Positions 1-6,083 are shown, counted from the stretch's first letter. The stretch is 7,109 nt of DNA from Victivallales bacterium (GCA_030634125.1 DAOWBJ010000082.1:1-7109), one strand, 5' to 3'. The notes: generated by a model not told the origin, from the letters alone. A program made the numbers and translations.

Positions 1-2
1 AA

Positions 3-1052
3 CTTACTCCAAGTGAAAGCAGTGAATTACAGAATTCATTAGCGCAATGTTTTGAACAGGGAGCGCAGGGATTTTCAAGCGGTTTGCTTTATGTCCCCGG
101 TAAATTCGCGGACTCTAAAGAGCTGACCGGATTTTTAAAAACCGTTGCGAAATATGATAAGATTTACACAACTCATCTGCGCAGCGAGGGGAAAAAACTC
201 TCCGAAGCGCTTATAGAAACATTTGACATGGCTTTGCAGGCTGGTTTGCGGCGAATCCACATTAGCCATTTGAAAGTCGCCGGAGCCGTTAACTGGCATA
301 AGATAGATGAATTATTCTCGCTCCTGCAAGCGGCGCGTGATCAGGGAATTGAACTCAGCGCGGATCGTTATCCTTATACTGAATCCATGACTCAATTAAG
401 CGTAATTCTACCCGAGCCATACGATGATATGGATGATGTTTCTCTGGAAAAAACTTTGCGGAACGATGATGATTACGCAAAAATAAAAACAGCTTTAAAC
501 ACCCTCCCGCCTGAACGCTGGCAAACTGTCCGCCTGGTTTTCGCCAAAGATTACAAAAAGTTCTGTGGTCAGACTTTTGAATCTGTCGGCAAAGCAACAA
601 AGCGCGATCCGGCAATATTATGCGCGGAAATTTTACGTTCTGACGCGACCGGGGCATTAGCATCATTCCAAGGCATGAGTGAGACAAATATGCTCCGCGT
701 CATGCAGCAGGATTTTGTCGCCTGCGGCAGTGACGAAAGCGCACGTCCATTGGATTATTCCATCGGGCGTTCACATCCGCGCGGCTTCGGTTCAACGGCG
801 CGTTTCTGCAATATCCTCTGTCAAAACGGTTTTTCCCTTGAAAAAGCAATACGGCGTCTCACATCTTTACCGGCACAAATCTTCAGATTGCCCAATAAAG
901 GTCAAATTAAAGAAAATTTTACAGCCGACCTCGTCCTTTTCGACCCCGGAAACTTCCAAGACACCGCGACTTTCGCCAAACCGCATCAAGTAACTGCGGG
1001 CATACACAAAGTCTGGAGAAAAGGCAAACTGATTTATTTCAATAAAAACTAA
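3..1052 (+). CDS. D-aminoacylase / N-acyl-D-amino-acid deacylase-like amidohydrolase, 5' truncated by window edge
   Basis: Metal-dependent hydrolase of the amidohydrolase superfamily, resembling N-acyl-D-amino-acid deacylases, which cut the acyl group from N-acylated amino acids in the cytoplasm. The frame is open from the left edge, so 349 residues of a protein usually near 500 are visible. A TTG at 84 is only an internal codon: the conserved GAQGFSSGLLYVPG stretch starts before it. Seen: THLRSEG with a ligand-type His (174-176), ISHLKVAG with a second His (267-269), DRYPYT, GSDE with the probable catalytic Asp (732-734), HPRGFGS, then the typical C-terminus ADLVLFDP and KVWRKGKLIY. The N-terminal HxH motif and the Cys ligand region lie outside the window. 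It is probably in the same pathway as the two enzymes downstream, but those have their own promoter. Exact substrate unknown; related dihydroorotase-like or dipeptidase activities are possible. Confidence 0.88.
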   Translation, partial: LTPSESSELQNSLAQCFEQGAQGFSSGLLYVPGKFADSKELTGFLKTVAKYDKIYTTHLRSEGKKLSEALIETFDMALQAGLRRIHISHLKVAGAVNWHKIDELFSLLQAARDQGIELSADRYPYTESMTQLSVILPEPYDDMDDVSLEKTLRNDDDYAKIKTALNTLPPERWQTVRLVFAKDYKKFCGQTFESVGKATKRDPAILCAEILRSDATGALASFQGMSETNMLRVMQQDFVACGSDESARPLDYSIGRSHPRGFGSTARFCNILCQNGFSLEKAIRRLTSLPAQIFRLPNKGQIKENFTADLVLFDPGNFQDTATFAKPHQVTAGIHKVWRKGKLIYFNKN

Positions 1053-1072
1053 GAAAAAAGTACAAGAAGCTA

Positions 1073-1101
1073 TTGACAAACGGCATTAGCTGACTTATTA
1101 T
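1073..1101 (+). promoter_or_regulatory. sigma70-type promoter for the aminotransferase-amidohydrolase pair
   Basis: A perfect TTGACA (1073-1078) is followed after 17 bases by TATTAT (1096-1101), which puts the expected transcript start near 1108, about 50 bases before the aminotransferase ATG. This is the best -35/-10 pair seen in the window. The -10 box lies inside the left arm of the inverted repeat at 1097-1121, suggesting repressor control. Inferred from consensus match only. Confidence 0.6.
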
Positions 1102-1121
1102 TAAACCAACGGGTTAATAAT
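1097..1121. promoter_or_regulatory. operator-like inverted repeat over the -10 box and start site
   Basis: ATTATTAAACC (1097-1107) and GGGTTAATAAT (1111-1121) are inverted repeats matching at 10 of 11 positions around a 3-base centre. The outer 8 bases of each arm are perfect. The repeat covers the -10 box and the predicted start site, the classic place for a repressor dimer to block RNA polymerase. It has no T-tract, so it is not a terminator for the upstream gene. No regulator for it is encoded in the window. Confidence 0.5.
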
Positions 1122-1157
1122 GCCTATGGCTGTATATTAAATAAAGGAATTCATAAA

Positions 1158-2453
1158 ATGAGCAAAAAACTTGCAGTAAATGGCGGCGATAAAGCTGTGG
1201 AAAATTTTAAATCGGAACTTTGTGTCTGGCCGATTGTCACGGATGAAGATCGTGAGGCAATTGTCGAAGTTCTGGATAATCGCTCAATGAGCGGTACTGA
1301 TATTACCAAAGAGTTTGAAAAGGAATATGCTTTGTGGATTGGCGCGGAATACGCGCTTGGGTATTGCAACGGGACTTCCGCTCTGCATGCGGCGATGTGG
1401 GCATGTGGTGTAGGCGCGGGAGATGAAATTATTTGTCCAAGCATGACTTACTGGGCGAGCTGTACGGCGGCTTTATCTTTAGGCGCCGCGGTGAATTTTG
1501 CCGATATTGATCCTGAAACTCTTTGCATAGATCCAAAAGATATTGAACACCGCATTGGTCCTAAAACCAAAGCGATTATGGTTGTTCATTATGCTGGTTA
1601 CCCCGCCGACATGGATGCGATTATGGAAATAGCCGGACGGCATAATGTAAAAGTCATTGAAGACGCTTCGCATTCACATGGCTCAATGTACAAAGGCAGA
1701 CATACTGGTACTATTGGGGATATTGCCGGAATGAGCATGATGTCGGGCAAAGCTTTTGCAATCGGAGAAGCCGGTCTGGTTACTACAAACAATCGCGGCC
1801 TCTATGAACGCTGTATTGCTTTTGGACATTACGCGAGGACTGGAGCTCCCAGTAATTTTAACGCTGTAGACGCGCAGGTAACCAATCCTGAACTCCAGAA
1901 ATTTGCCGGCATTCCGCTTGGCGGCTATAAACACCGCATGAACCAATGGTGCGCGGCGATGGGTAAAGTTCAGTTGAAATATTATCCTGAAAGAATCGCC
2001 GGGATAGACAAAGCAATGACGTATTTCTGCGACCTGCTTGATGCCATCCCCGGACTCAAAACACATCGTCCGCCAAAAGGTTCCGGTTTGACTAAAGGCG
2101 GATGGTATCACCCGGTTTGTCATTATATTCCGGAAGAAGTGAAAAATGTTCCGGTTGAAGCTTTTTGTAAAGCTGTTAATGCTGAAGGCGTTACCTGTAG
2201 TGCCGGAATAAATACCCCATTACACCTGCACAAAGTTTTCCACGAAGCGGATATTTTCAACATGGGACAGCCTACAATGATCAGCTTTGGTCAACGCGAC
2301 GTCCGCCAAGGCTCCGGGACCTTGCCTGTAAGCGAAGAAGCTTCCGCAAGGAATTTTTCAATACCTAAGTTTACCACTTTTGACAAAGCAGAGATTGAAA
2401 AAGTCGCCGCCGCATACAAAAAAGTAATTGATAATATTGGAGAATTAGTTTAA
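1158..2453 (+). CDS. DegT/DnrJ/EryC1/StrS family PLP-dependent aminotransferase
   Basis: Complete 431-residue member of the sugar/cyclitol aminotransferase family (fold type I, PLP-dependent, cytoplasmic), which moves an amino group, usually from Glu or Gln, to a keto-sugar or keto-cyclitol. Seen: N-terminal LAVNGGDKAV typical of the family; phosphate-binding NGTSALH (residues 71-77); IEDASHSHGS with Asp169, expected to pair with the PLP ring nitrogen; YKGRHTGTIGDIA; then MMSGKAF with Lys198 as the Schiff-base lysine, and GEAGLVTT. The length is somewhat above the usual 370-400. The start is set by AAAGGA at 1143-1148, nine bases before the ATG. A promoter and operator-like repeat lie just upstream and an amidohydrolase follows one base after the stop, so the pair is very likely one operon. 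It may instead belong to the AHBA-synthase or inosose-aminotransferase branches; the substrate is not readable. Confidence 0.93.
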   Translation: MSKKLAVNGGDKAVENFKSELCVWPIVTDEDREAIVEVLDNRSMSGTDITKEFEKEYALWIGAEYALGYCNGTSALHAAMWACGVGAGDEIICPSMTYWASCTAALSLGAAVNFADIDPETLCIDPKDIEHRIGPKTKAIMVVHYAGYPADMDAIMEIAGRHNVKVIEDASHSHGSMYKGRHTGTIGDIAGMSMMSGKAFAIGEAGLVTTNNRGLYERCIAFGHYARTGAPSNFNAVDAQVTNPELQKFAGIPLGGYKHRMNQWCAAMGKVQLKYYPERIAGIDKAMTYFCDLLDAIPGLKTHRPPKGSGLTKGGWYHPVCHYIPEEVKNVPVEAFCKAVNAEGVTCSAGINTPLHLHKVFHEADIFNMGQPTMISFGQRDVRQGSGTLPVSEEASARNFSIPKFTTFDKAEIEKVAAAYKKVIDNIGELV

Positions 2454-2454
2454 T

Positions 2455-3330
2455 ATGTTTATAGATATTCACGCACATGCGTTTAAAACACCGTTTTTAC
2501 AGGTGGATGGGCGCGCGCCGTTTCCTACGCCGGAACAACTGGTTGAGTACTACAATGAAATAGGTGTTGAACAAGCTGTACTGCTGCCGTTAGTCGGACC
2601 TGAATTTTATTCTGGTCAAGCCAATGAAGAAATTTTAGAAATTGCAGACCGTTTCCCAGGGCGTTTTATTCCTTTTTGCAACCTTCATCCCCGGGCGATC
2701 AATAATTCTCCGACAGCGCCTTTGAGAGATGTTTTGAAAAAGTATAAGGACAAAGGCTGTAAAGGCGTTGGGGAAGTTACGGCTAATATGCCGTTCAATG
2801 ATCCCTTCATGCTTAATTTTTTCAAGCATGTTGAAATTGCGAAAATGCCTTTAACTTTTCATATCGCGGATCAGATTGATAATACTTACGGCATCTATGA
2901 TGATCCCGGTTTGCCTTTGTTAGAGGAAACTTTACAAAAATTCCCCGGAATTGATTTTTTTGGGCATTCTCAAAGTTTCTGGGCAGAGATGGGCTCTTTG
3001 CGGGAAGTCGCTGACCGGGCGGGCTATCCGGATTATCCGATTGACGCGGAAGGCGCGGTGCCTAAGCTAATGCGTAAGTATCCTAATTTGCATGGTGATC
3101 TGTCTGCGGGCAGCGGCTGTAACGCTTTAACGCGCGACCCGGAATACGCAGTCAAGTTCATGACCGAATTCCAGGATAGACTAATGTTCGGCTTGGATAT
3201 TTGCTCTTTGCGGGAGGGTATTCCCGATTTGGTGAATTTTCTGATCGAAATGAAAGATTCAGGCAAAATAAGCCTCGTAATATTCAACAAAATCACCCGC
3301 GGCAACGCAATCCGCTTGTTGAAGTTATAA
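2455..3330 (+). CDS. amidohydrolase-2 family metal-dependent hydrolase
   Basis: A 291-residue TIM-barrel hydrolase of the amidohydrolase-2 type (relatives include ACMSD-like decarboxylases and lactone hydrolases). Seen: the N-terminal metal motif DIHAH (His6, His8), GVGEV (Glu107) in the region where the family often carries an acidic residue, LTFHIADQ (His136), FFGHSQ (His171) and MFGLD (Asp248), in the order expected for the five metal-centre positions. The C-terminus ITRGNAIRLLKL matches the family's closing helix, so the gene is full length. Its ATG is one base after the aminotransferase stop; GGAGA at 2439-2443 inside the upstream gene is the ribosome binding site, so the two are translationally coupled. 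It probably opens or hydrolyses a compound related to the aminotransferase substrate. Whether it is a hydrolase, lactonase or decarboxylase cannot be decided here. Confidence 0.88.
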   Translation: MFIDIHAHAFKTPFLQVDGRAPFPTPEQLVEYYNEIGVEQAVLLPLVGPEFYSGQANEEILEIADRFPGRFIPFCNLHPRAINNSPTAPLRDVLKKYKDKGCKGVGEVTANMPFNDPFMLNFFKHVEIAKMPLTFHIADQIDNTYGIYDDPGLPLLEETLQKFPGIDFFGHSQSFWAEMGSLREVADRAGYPDYPIDAEGAVPKLMRKYPNLHGDLSAGSGCNALTRDPEYAVKFMTEFQDRLMFGLDICSLREGIPDLVNFLIEMKDSGKISLVIFNKITRGNAIRLLKL

Positions 3331-3364
3331 AGATTTCAAAATTTTGTTTGTAAAGGTTTTATTT

Positions 3365-3393
3365 TTGCTCCTTGGGGTTTATATTGATATAAA
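3365..3393 (+). promoter_or_regulatory. possible promoter of the lipoprotein gene
   Basis: TATAAA at 3388-3393 is a good -10 box. The best-placed -35 is TTGCTC (3365-3370), 17 bases upstream, which matches consensus at only three positions. The predicted start is near 3400, just before the ribosome binding site GGAG at 3408-3411. No clear terminator for the amidohydrolase gene precedes it, so read-through from upstream is possible. Confidence 0.35.
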
Positions 3394-3416
3394 AGAATAT
3401 TTAATCTGGAGCGAAA

Positions 3417-4187
3417 ATGAAAAACTTTATATTTACATTATTAACAACTACTGTTTTGTTGATAATGCTTGCGGCCTGTAAAGCGCCACCGGAAAAACCA
3501 TTATTAGACACGTACAGGTTCAGGCACAAAGCCGTATTTTCCCAGACGGATAATTTGATTGATGATATTGGTCAAACCTATATTGATAAAGATGCGGCGA
3601 TGAAGGATATGGACACTTTTATCAGAAAGAATCCGCGTGTATCCAAGGTTACACTTGCTTCAGTTCCTATGGCCAAATATCCACTTTCGGTTAGTTTAAT
3701 ACAAGTTAAACGAGCAGTACCGAAGCCAATCGGAAAGCGCATTGACAGAAAGAATTTTAACCAGGCTGACGATATGATTTGGTATCGGGCTCTGCTGAGA
3801 AAAAAATCTGCGTATTGGTATCAGGCAAAGTCGGAAAAAGATGCTAAAATGATTTCGTATGTTTATCCTGTTTTAAAAGAATTAAAGCCGGCTATCATGT
3901 TGTATATCTTGAAATTAGATTTTGACAGAGAGGATAACCCTGTTCTTTTCTGGAATGTACCTAAAAAGTTTTATGCTCAGGAATTATTAAAGCAGGAGAA
4001 GAAATATCTTAGAGAGTATTTTCTCTTAAAAGAGGAAGCTAAAAAGAAGCGATTAGCGGCTGAAATGGCGAAAAAGCTTAAAGAATCAAAAGTAGATTAT
4101 GAAATAAAGCTTAAAAAGGTAGACATGGTAGGCAAGGAAAGAGAAAAAAAATTGAAAGAGCAGCTGGAAAGAAGTAAAAATAAATAA
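3417..4187 (+). CDS. lipoprotein with possible Cache-like domain and Lys-rich coiled-coil tail
   Basis: A 256-residue protein not recognised as a named family. Residues 1-21 form a lipoprotein signal: Lys2, a hydrophobic stretch, then lipobox LAAC with Cys21 as the lipidated residue. Lys at +2 would favour the outer membrane under the E. coli Lol rule. Residues about 62-170 have the rhythm of an extracellular Cache/PDC sensor: FIRKNPRVSKVTLA, then MIWYRALLRKKSAYWYQA, then MISYVYPV and a closing strand ILKLDF. This fold call is inference. Residues 186-256 are very rich in Lys and Glu and probably form a long helix or coiled coil. GGAG at 3408-3411 is five bases before the ATG, and the signal peptide begins there, supporting the start. 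It looks monocistronic. It carries no output domain, so a sensing role would need a partner. Confidence 0.8.
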   Translation: MKNFIFTLLTTTVLLIMLAACKAPPEKPLLDTYRFRHKAVFSQTDNLIDDIGQTYIDKDAAMKDMDTFIRKNPRVSKVTLASVPMAKYPLSVSLIQVKRAVPKPIGKRIDRKNFNQADDMIWYRALLRKKSAYWYQAKSEKDAKMISYVYPVLKELKPAIMLYILKLDFDREDNPVLFWNVPKKFYAQELLKQEKKYLREYFLLKEEAKKKRLAAEMAKKLKESKVDYEIKLKKVDMVGKEREKKLKEQLERSKNK

Positions 4188-4209
4188 GTAAAATATATTT
4201 TCAAACAAG

Positions 4210-4235
4210 AAAAGCCTGAAAAGAAGCTGCTTTTT
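4210..4235 (+). terminator. weak possible terminator after the lipoprotein gene
   Basis: AAAAGC (4210-4215) can pair with GCTTTT (4229-4234) across a 13-base loop, and the right arm runs into a T-tract. The stem is short and AT-rich, so it may be inefficient. It is the only candidate between the lipoprotein stop and the tRNA. Confidence 0.25.
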
Positions 4236-4247
4236 AATAATTTAAAT

Positions 4248-4275
4248 TTGTATTTTTTAAAATAAGCGATATTCT
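4248..4275 (+). promoter_or_regulatory. possible tRNA promoter with GC-rich discriminator
   Basis: TTGTAT (4248-4253) and TATTCT (4270-4275) are 16 bases apart, about 20 bases before the tRNA 5' end. They are followed by AAGGTTCCCCC, a C-rich stretch at the expected start site that resembles the GC-rich discriminators of stringently controlled stable-RNA promoters. Both boxes are imperfect. Confidence 0.35.
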
Positions 4276-4293
4276 AAGGTTCCCCCTTTAAAA

Positions 4294-4370
4294 GGGCGTA
4301 TAGCTCAGTTGGCTAGAGCGCTACGTTGACATCGTAGAAGTCGTTGGTTCGAATCCAATTACGCCCACCA
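4294..4370 (+). tRNA. tRNA-Val (anticodon GAC), CCA encoded
   Basis: Complete cloverleaf. Acceptor arms GGGCGTA (4294-4300) and TACGCCC (4360-4366) pair at 7 of 7. The D stem GCTC/GAGC is perfect. The anticodon stem CTACG/CGTAG encloses loop TTGACAT with anticodon GAC at 4328-4330, reading valine codons GUC and GUU. The variable loop is AAGTC. The T arm GTTGG/CCAAT (one G-T pair) encloses TTCGAAT. Discriminator A4367 is followed by a genomic CCA (4368-4370). Seven T residues follow at once (4371-4377) and may end the transcript. It stands alone and converges on the opposite-strand operon. Confidence 0.97.
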
Positions 4371-4413
4371 TTTTTTTACCCTCAAATTACTAATTGCCAA
4401 CAAGTTCCACCTT

Positions 4414-4433
4414 GACGACGAAGAGTCGTTGTC
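4414..4433. repeat. hairpin-forming inverted repeat
   Basis: GACGACGA (4414-4421) and TCGTTGTC (4426-4433) form an 8-base-pair stem with one G-T pair around the loop AGAG. No T-tract follows on either strand, so it is not a standard terminator. With the adjacent direct repeat it could be part of a dispersed palindromic element, which needs other copies in the genome to be shown. Confidence 0.45.
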
Positions 4434-4436
4434 ATT

Positions 4437-4454
4437 CCGATTCTAGCCGATTCT
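4437..4454. repeat. short direct repeat, two copies
   Basis: CCGATTCT occurs at 4437-4444 and 4447-4454, separated by AG. It lies three bases from the hairpin at 4414-4433, so both may belong to one small repeat unit. Too few copies for a CRISPR or a satellite array. Confidence 0.4.
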
Positions 4455-4629
4455 GCCTGTTTCGTCACATCATTTATTACCAATTTATTACCACTCATTT
4501 TTAGGTGGGTTTGAGCTTGGAGCAAAAACATGCTATTCTTTTTATTTATTGCCAATTGCACTAATAAACCTTTTTTGCCAGTATTAATAAAAATATGCTC
4601 CAAAACAATAATCAAAATCCAACATAAAT

Positions 4630-4658
4630 AAAAAAAGGCGGAGATTTTACTCTCCGCC
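4630..4658 (-). terminator. strong intrinsic terminator of the vWA-PP2C-kinase-HTH operon
   Basis: GGCGGAGA (4637-4644) and TCTCCGCC (4651-4658) form a perfect 8-base-pair GC-rich stem with a 6-base loop. Read on the - strand the stem is followed by seven T residues (A-tract at 4630-4636 on +). It lies 25 bases after the HTH stop codon and works only for leftward transcription, because the + strand has no T-tract after the stem. It marks the end of the operon. Confidence 0.92.
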
Positions 4659-4683
4659 ATGGCTAAAATAGTAGAAGTCTGCT

Positions 4684-4998
4684 TTAAGGCGATGCGCCTG
4701 GATATTCCAAGGTAGCAAGTACGTCGTCGAGATTAAAACGAATGTATCTTGGCCCGAGTTTAGAAAATTTAAGCAAACCATCTTCACACATGCGGTCTAC
4801 CGTACGGGTGCTGACTTGAAGGAAGTCGGCGACTTCATTACGAGTTAATGGACGTTTAGGAAGATTTTGAGACTCCTCTTTGATTTGGTTTGGTTCCAAA
4901 GCTTCACGTAAGCGTTTGTGTTCCTGTGGGTTTAGTTTTCCTGAAGTTTCCAAGAATCCGATAAAATCCATTACTTGCATCTTTGTTTCGTTACGCAT
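4684..4998 (-). CDS. small excisionase/MerR-like helix-turn-helix DNA-binding protein
   Basis: A 104-residue protein whose C-terminal half (about residues 49-98) matches the excisionase-family helix-turn-helix (HTH_17 type): LTRNEVADFLQVSTRTVDRM as the two helices, then the wing DGLLKFSKLGPRYIRF and the closing helix NLDDVLATL. Residues 1-47 are helical and charged (MDFIGFLETSGKLNPQEHKRLREAL) and may dimerise or contact a partner. AAAGGAG at 5008-5014, nine bases before the ATG, is a near-perfect ribosome binding site that overlaps the kinase stop. The gene is last in the operon, 14 bases after the kinase, and followed by the terminator. It is likely the DNA-binding output or autoregulator of the system. 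A phage-type excisionase role is less likely as no integrase is in view. Whether it is phosphorylated is unknown. Confidence 0.85.
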   Translation of the reverse strand: MRNETKMQVMDFIGFLETSGKLNPQEHKRLREALEPNQIKEESQNLPKRPLTRNEVADFLQVSTRTVDRMCEDGLLKFSKLGPRYIRFNLDDVLATLEYPGASP

Positions 4999-5012
4999 GA
5001 TTTGATACTCCT

Positions 5013-6083
5013 TTATTTTAGGTTGAATTTTAAGTTGATATCTGCTATTTCGAGATGACTTGAATTTTTGATTTTCATCCAGTTGTTGGATATTAGGGTA
5101 TTATTCAAGAATGCCTGGTTTTTATTGGCAATGTCACGGACTTTAGCTGTCGTCCCATCATAATCGAATTCAAACTGCTTTTCTGATATGTATAGGCTTT
5201 GGGGTGCAAGCTCTTTTCTGCCAAATGTAAATGAGCCTACAGGTATTTTGAACATTCCCCCATCATTACGCCTGAAACTGAATTCCTTTTGTGTAGAAGA
5301 ACTGTTTTTGAGCCCGTTCAGATCGTTTAAAAGGCTTCTGGCGGCTTGATAACGTTTTTGTGGACTTGGCTCTATTGATTTTGTTATAATCCGTGAAATT
5401 CTCGGGAAGCGGCTAGATACGCTTGATAGTTGCGACTCAAAATCCTCAGTTATGAAGGCATTTGTACCAACAAGAGCTTCATGCATAACCATTCCGATGG
5501 AATAAATATCTGTTGCTGCTGACAAACGTTGTCGTTGAGCCAGTTCAGGGGCGGCATAAGGTTCTGTGCCTAGAGATATTTCAGGTGATTTTCCGATTCT
5601 TTCAAAACAGGTAAGGTCAATCATTTTGACATGACCAATCGCGTTAATCAAAATATTATCTGGTTTAATATCAGTAGATAGAATATTTTGACGATGCAGA
5701 TCACAAGCCGCTATTGCCAGACGGGTTCCAAGATGGATTACTTCAGCCTCGGCGACACCATCACCGCAACATAAAATGTCGCTCAGGCTTTTGCCTCTGA
5801 TAAACGGCATCACTGAATGTATATATCCGTTATCTTCAAATACTCGCATTGAAGTTACCAGATAAGAACTTTTCAAATTCATATTGGATTCTTCGTAAAT
5901 ACGTTCCCTCATTTTATCAGAAATTGCATTTGCATGAAATCTTTTAATCGCCACTTTTTTCCCTGAATAATCTTCACAGAGATATACCGTGGCGGTTCCG
6001 CCTCGAACACCGGCAATTTCAAGAACCGTATAGTCTCCAATTATTTTTCCTTTGGGAAGGTAAGGTTCAATATTGTTAGACAT
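5013..6083 (-). CDS. Hanks-type Ser/Thr protein kinase with C-terminal FHA-like domain
   Basis: From the preferred ATG the protein has 356 residues. The kinase domain spans about 14-258: glycine-rich GVRGGTATVYL (25-35), VAIK with Lys47, a helix-C Glu64 or Glu65, STDIKPDN with catalytic Asp138, Lys140 and Asn143, MIDLT with metal-binding Asp156, GTEPYAAPE (172-180), TDIYSIG with Asp192, and Arg244. All core catalytic residues are present, but HRD is STD and DFG is DLT. Residues about 268-356 form an FHA-like phosphothreonine-binding domain: TFGRK (Arg289), YISEKQ (Ser300) and VRDIANKNQAFLNN (Asn322), though the usual SxxH His is Gln. No membrane segment is seen, so it is cytosolic. The frame also opens at a GTG (6096-6098), but the ATG at 6083 has GGGGGG at 6091-6096 as its binding site and overlaps the PP2C stop by 8 bases. 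It probably phosphorylates operon partners, countered by the PP2C. Confidence 0.93.
   Translation of the reverse strand: MSNNIEPYLPKGKIIGDYTVLEIAGVRGGTATVYLCEDYSGKKVAIKRFHANAISDKMRERIYEESNMNLKSSYLVTSMRVFEDNGYIHSVMPFIRGKSLSDILCCGDGVAEAEVIHLGTRLAIAACDLHRQNILSTDIKPDNILINAIGHVKMIDLTCFERIGKSPEISLGTEPYAAPELAQRQRLSAATDIYSIGMVMHEALVGTNAFITEDFESQLSSVSSRFPRISRIITKSIEPSPQKRYQAARSLLNDLNGLKNSSSTQKEFSFRRNDGGMFKIPVGSFTFGRKELAPQSLYISEKQFEFDYDGTTAKVRDIANKNQAFLNNTLISNNWMKIKNSSHLEIADINLKFNLK

Larger units (their letters stand above)
4371..4683. other. gene-free spacer between tRNA-Val and the leftward operon
   Basis: About 310 AT-rich bases with no credible gene. They hold the T-tract after the tRNA, a hairpin (4414-4433), a short direct repeat (4437-4454), a distant inverted pair TTGGAGCA (4517-4524) and TGCTCCAA (4596-4603), and the terminator of the leftward operon (4630-4658). 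A 92-codon opposite-strand reading frame spans most of it but starts inside the terminator hairpin without a ribosome binding site. The stretch may be debris of a repeat element or mobile DNA; nothing in it is recognisable. Confidence 0.6.

Noticed and set aside
355..687. 110-codon reading frame on the - strand
   Set aside because: Antisense shadow of the D-aminoacylase-like gene, whose motifs on the + strand are clear.
84..1052. TTG at 84 as the true start of the first gene
   Set aside because: The frame stays open to the window edge and the conserved GAQGFSSGL segment lies upstream, so the gene is truncated by the window rather than starting here.
1683..2123. 146-codon reading frame on the - strand
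   Set aside because: Lies wholly inside the well-supported DegT aminotransferase gene, has no ribosome binding site or recognisable motif; a shadow frame.
4190..4201. Perfect palindrome AAAATATATTTT just after the lipoprotein gene
   Set aside because: Made only of A and T in an AT-rich spacer; expected by chance and without hairpin strength.
4382..4660. 92-codon reading frame on the - strand in the spacer after the tRNA, with a hydrophobic N-terminus
   Set aside because: Its ATG lies at the foot of the terminator hairpin, there is no ribosome binding site, the start of the message would be the terminator itself, and the translation has no family-like pattern.
4371..4683. CRISPR array or tandem repeat array in the spacer
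   Set aside because: Only one two-copy 8-base repeat is present; there are no regularly spaced repeats.
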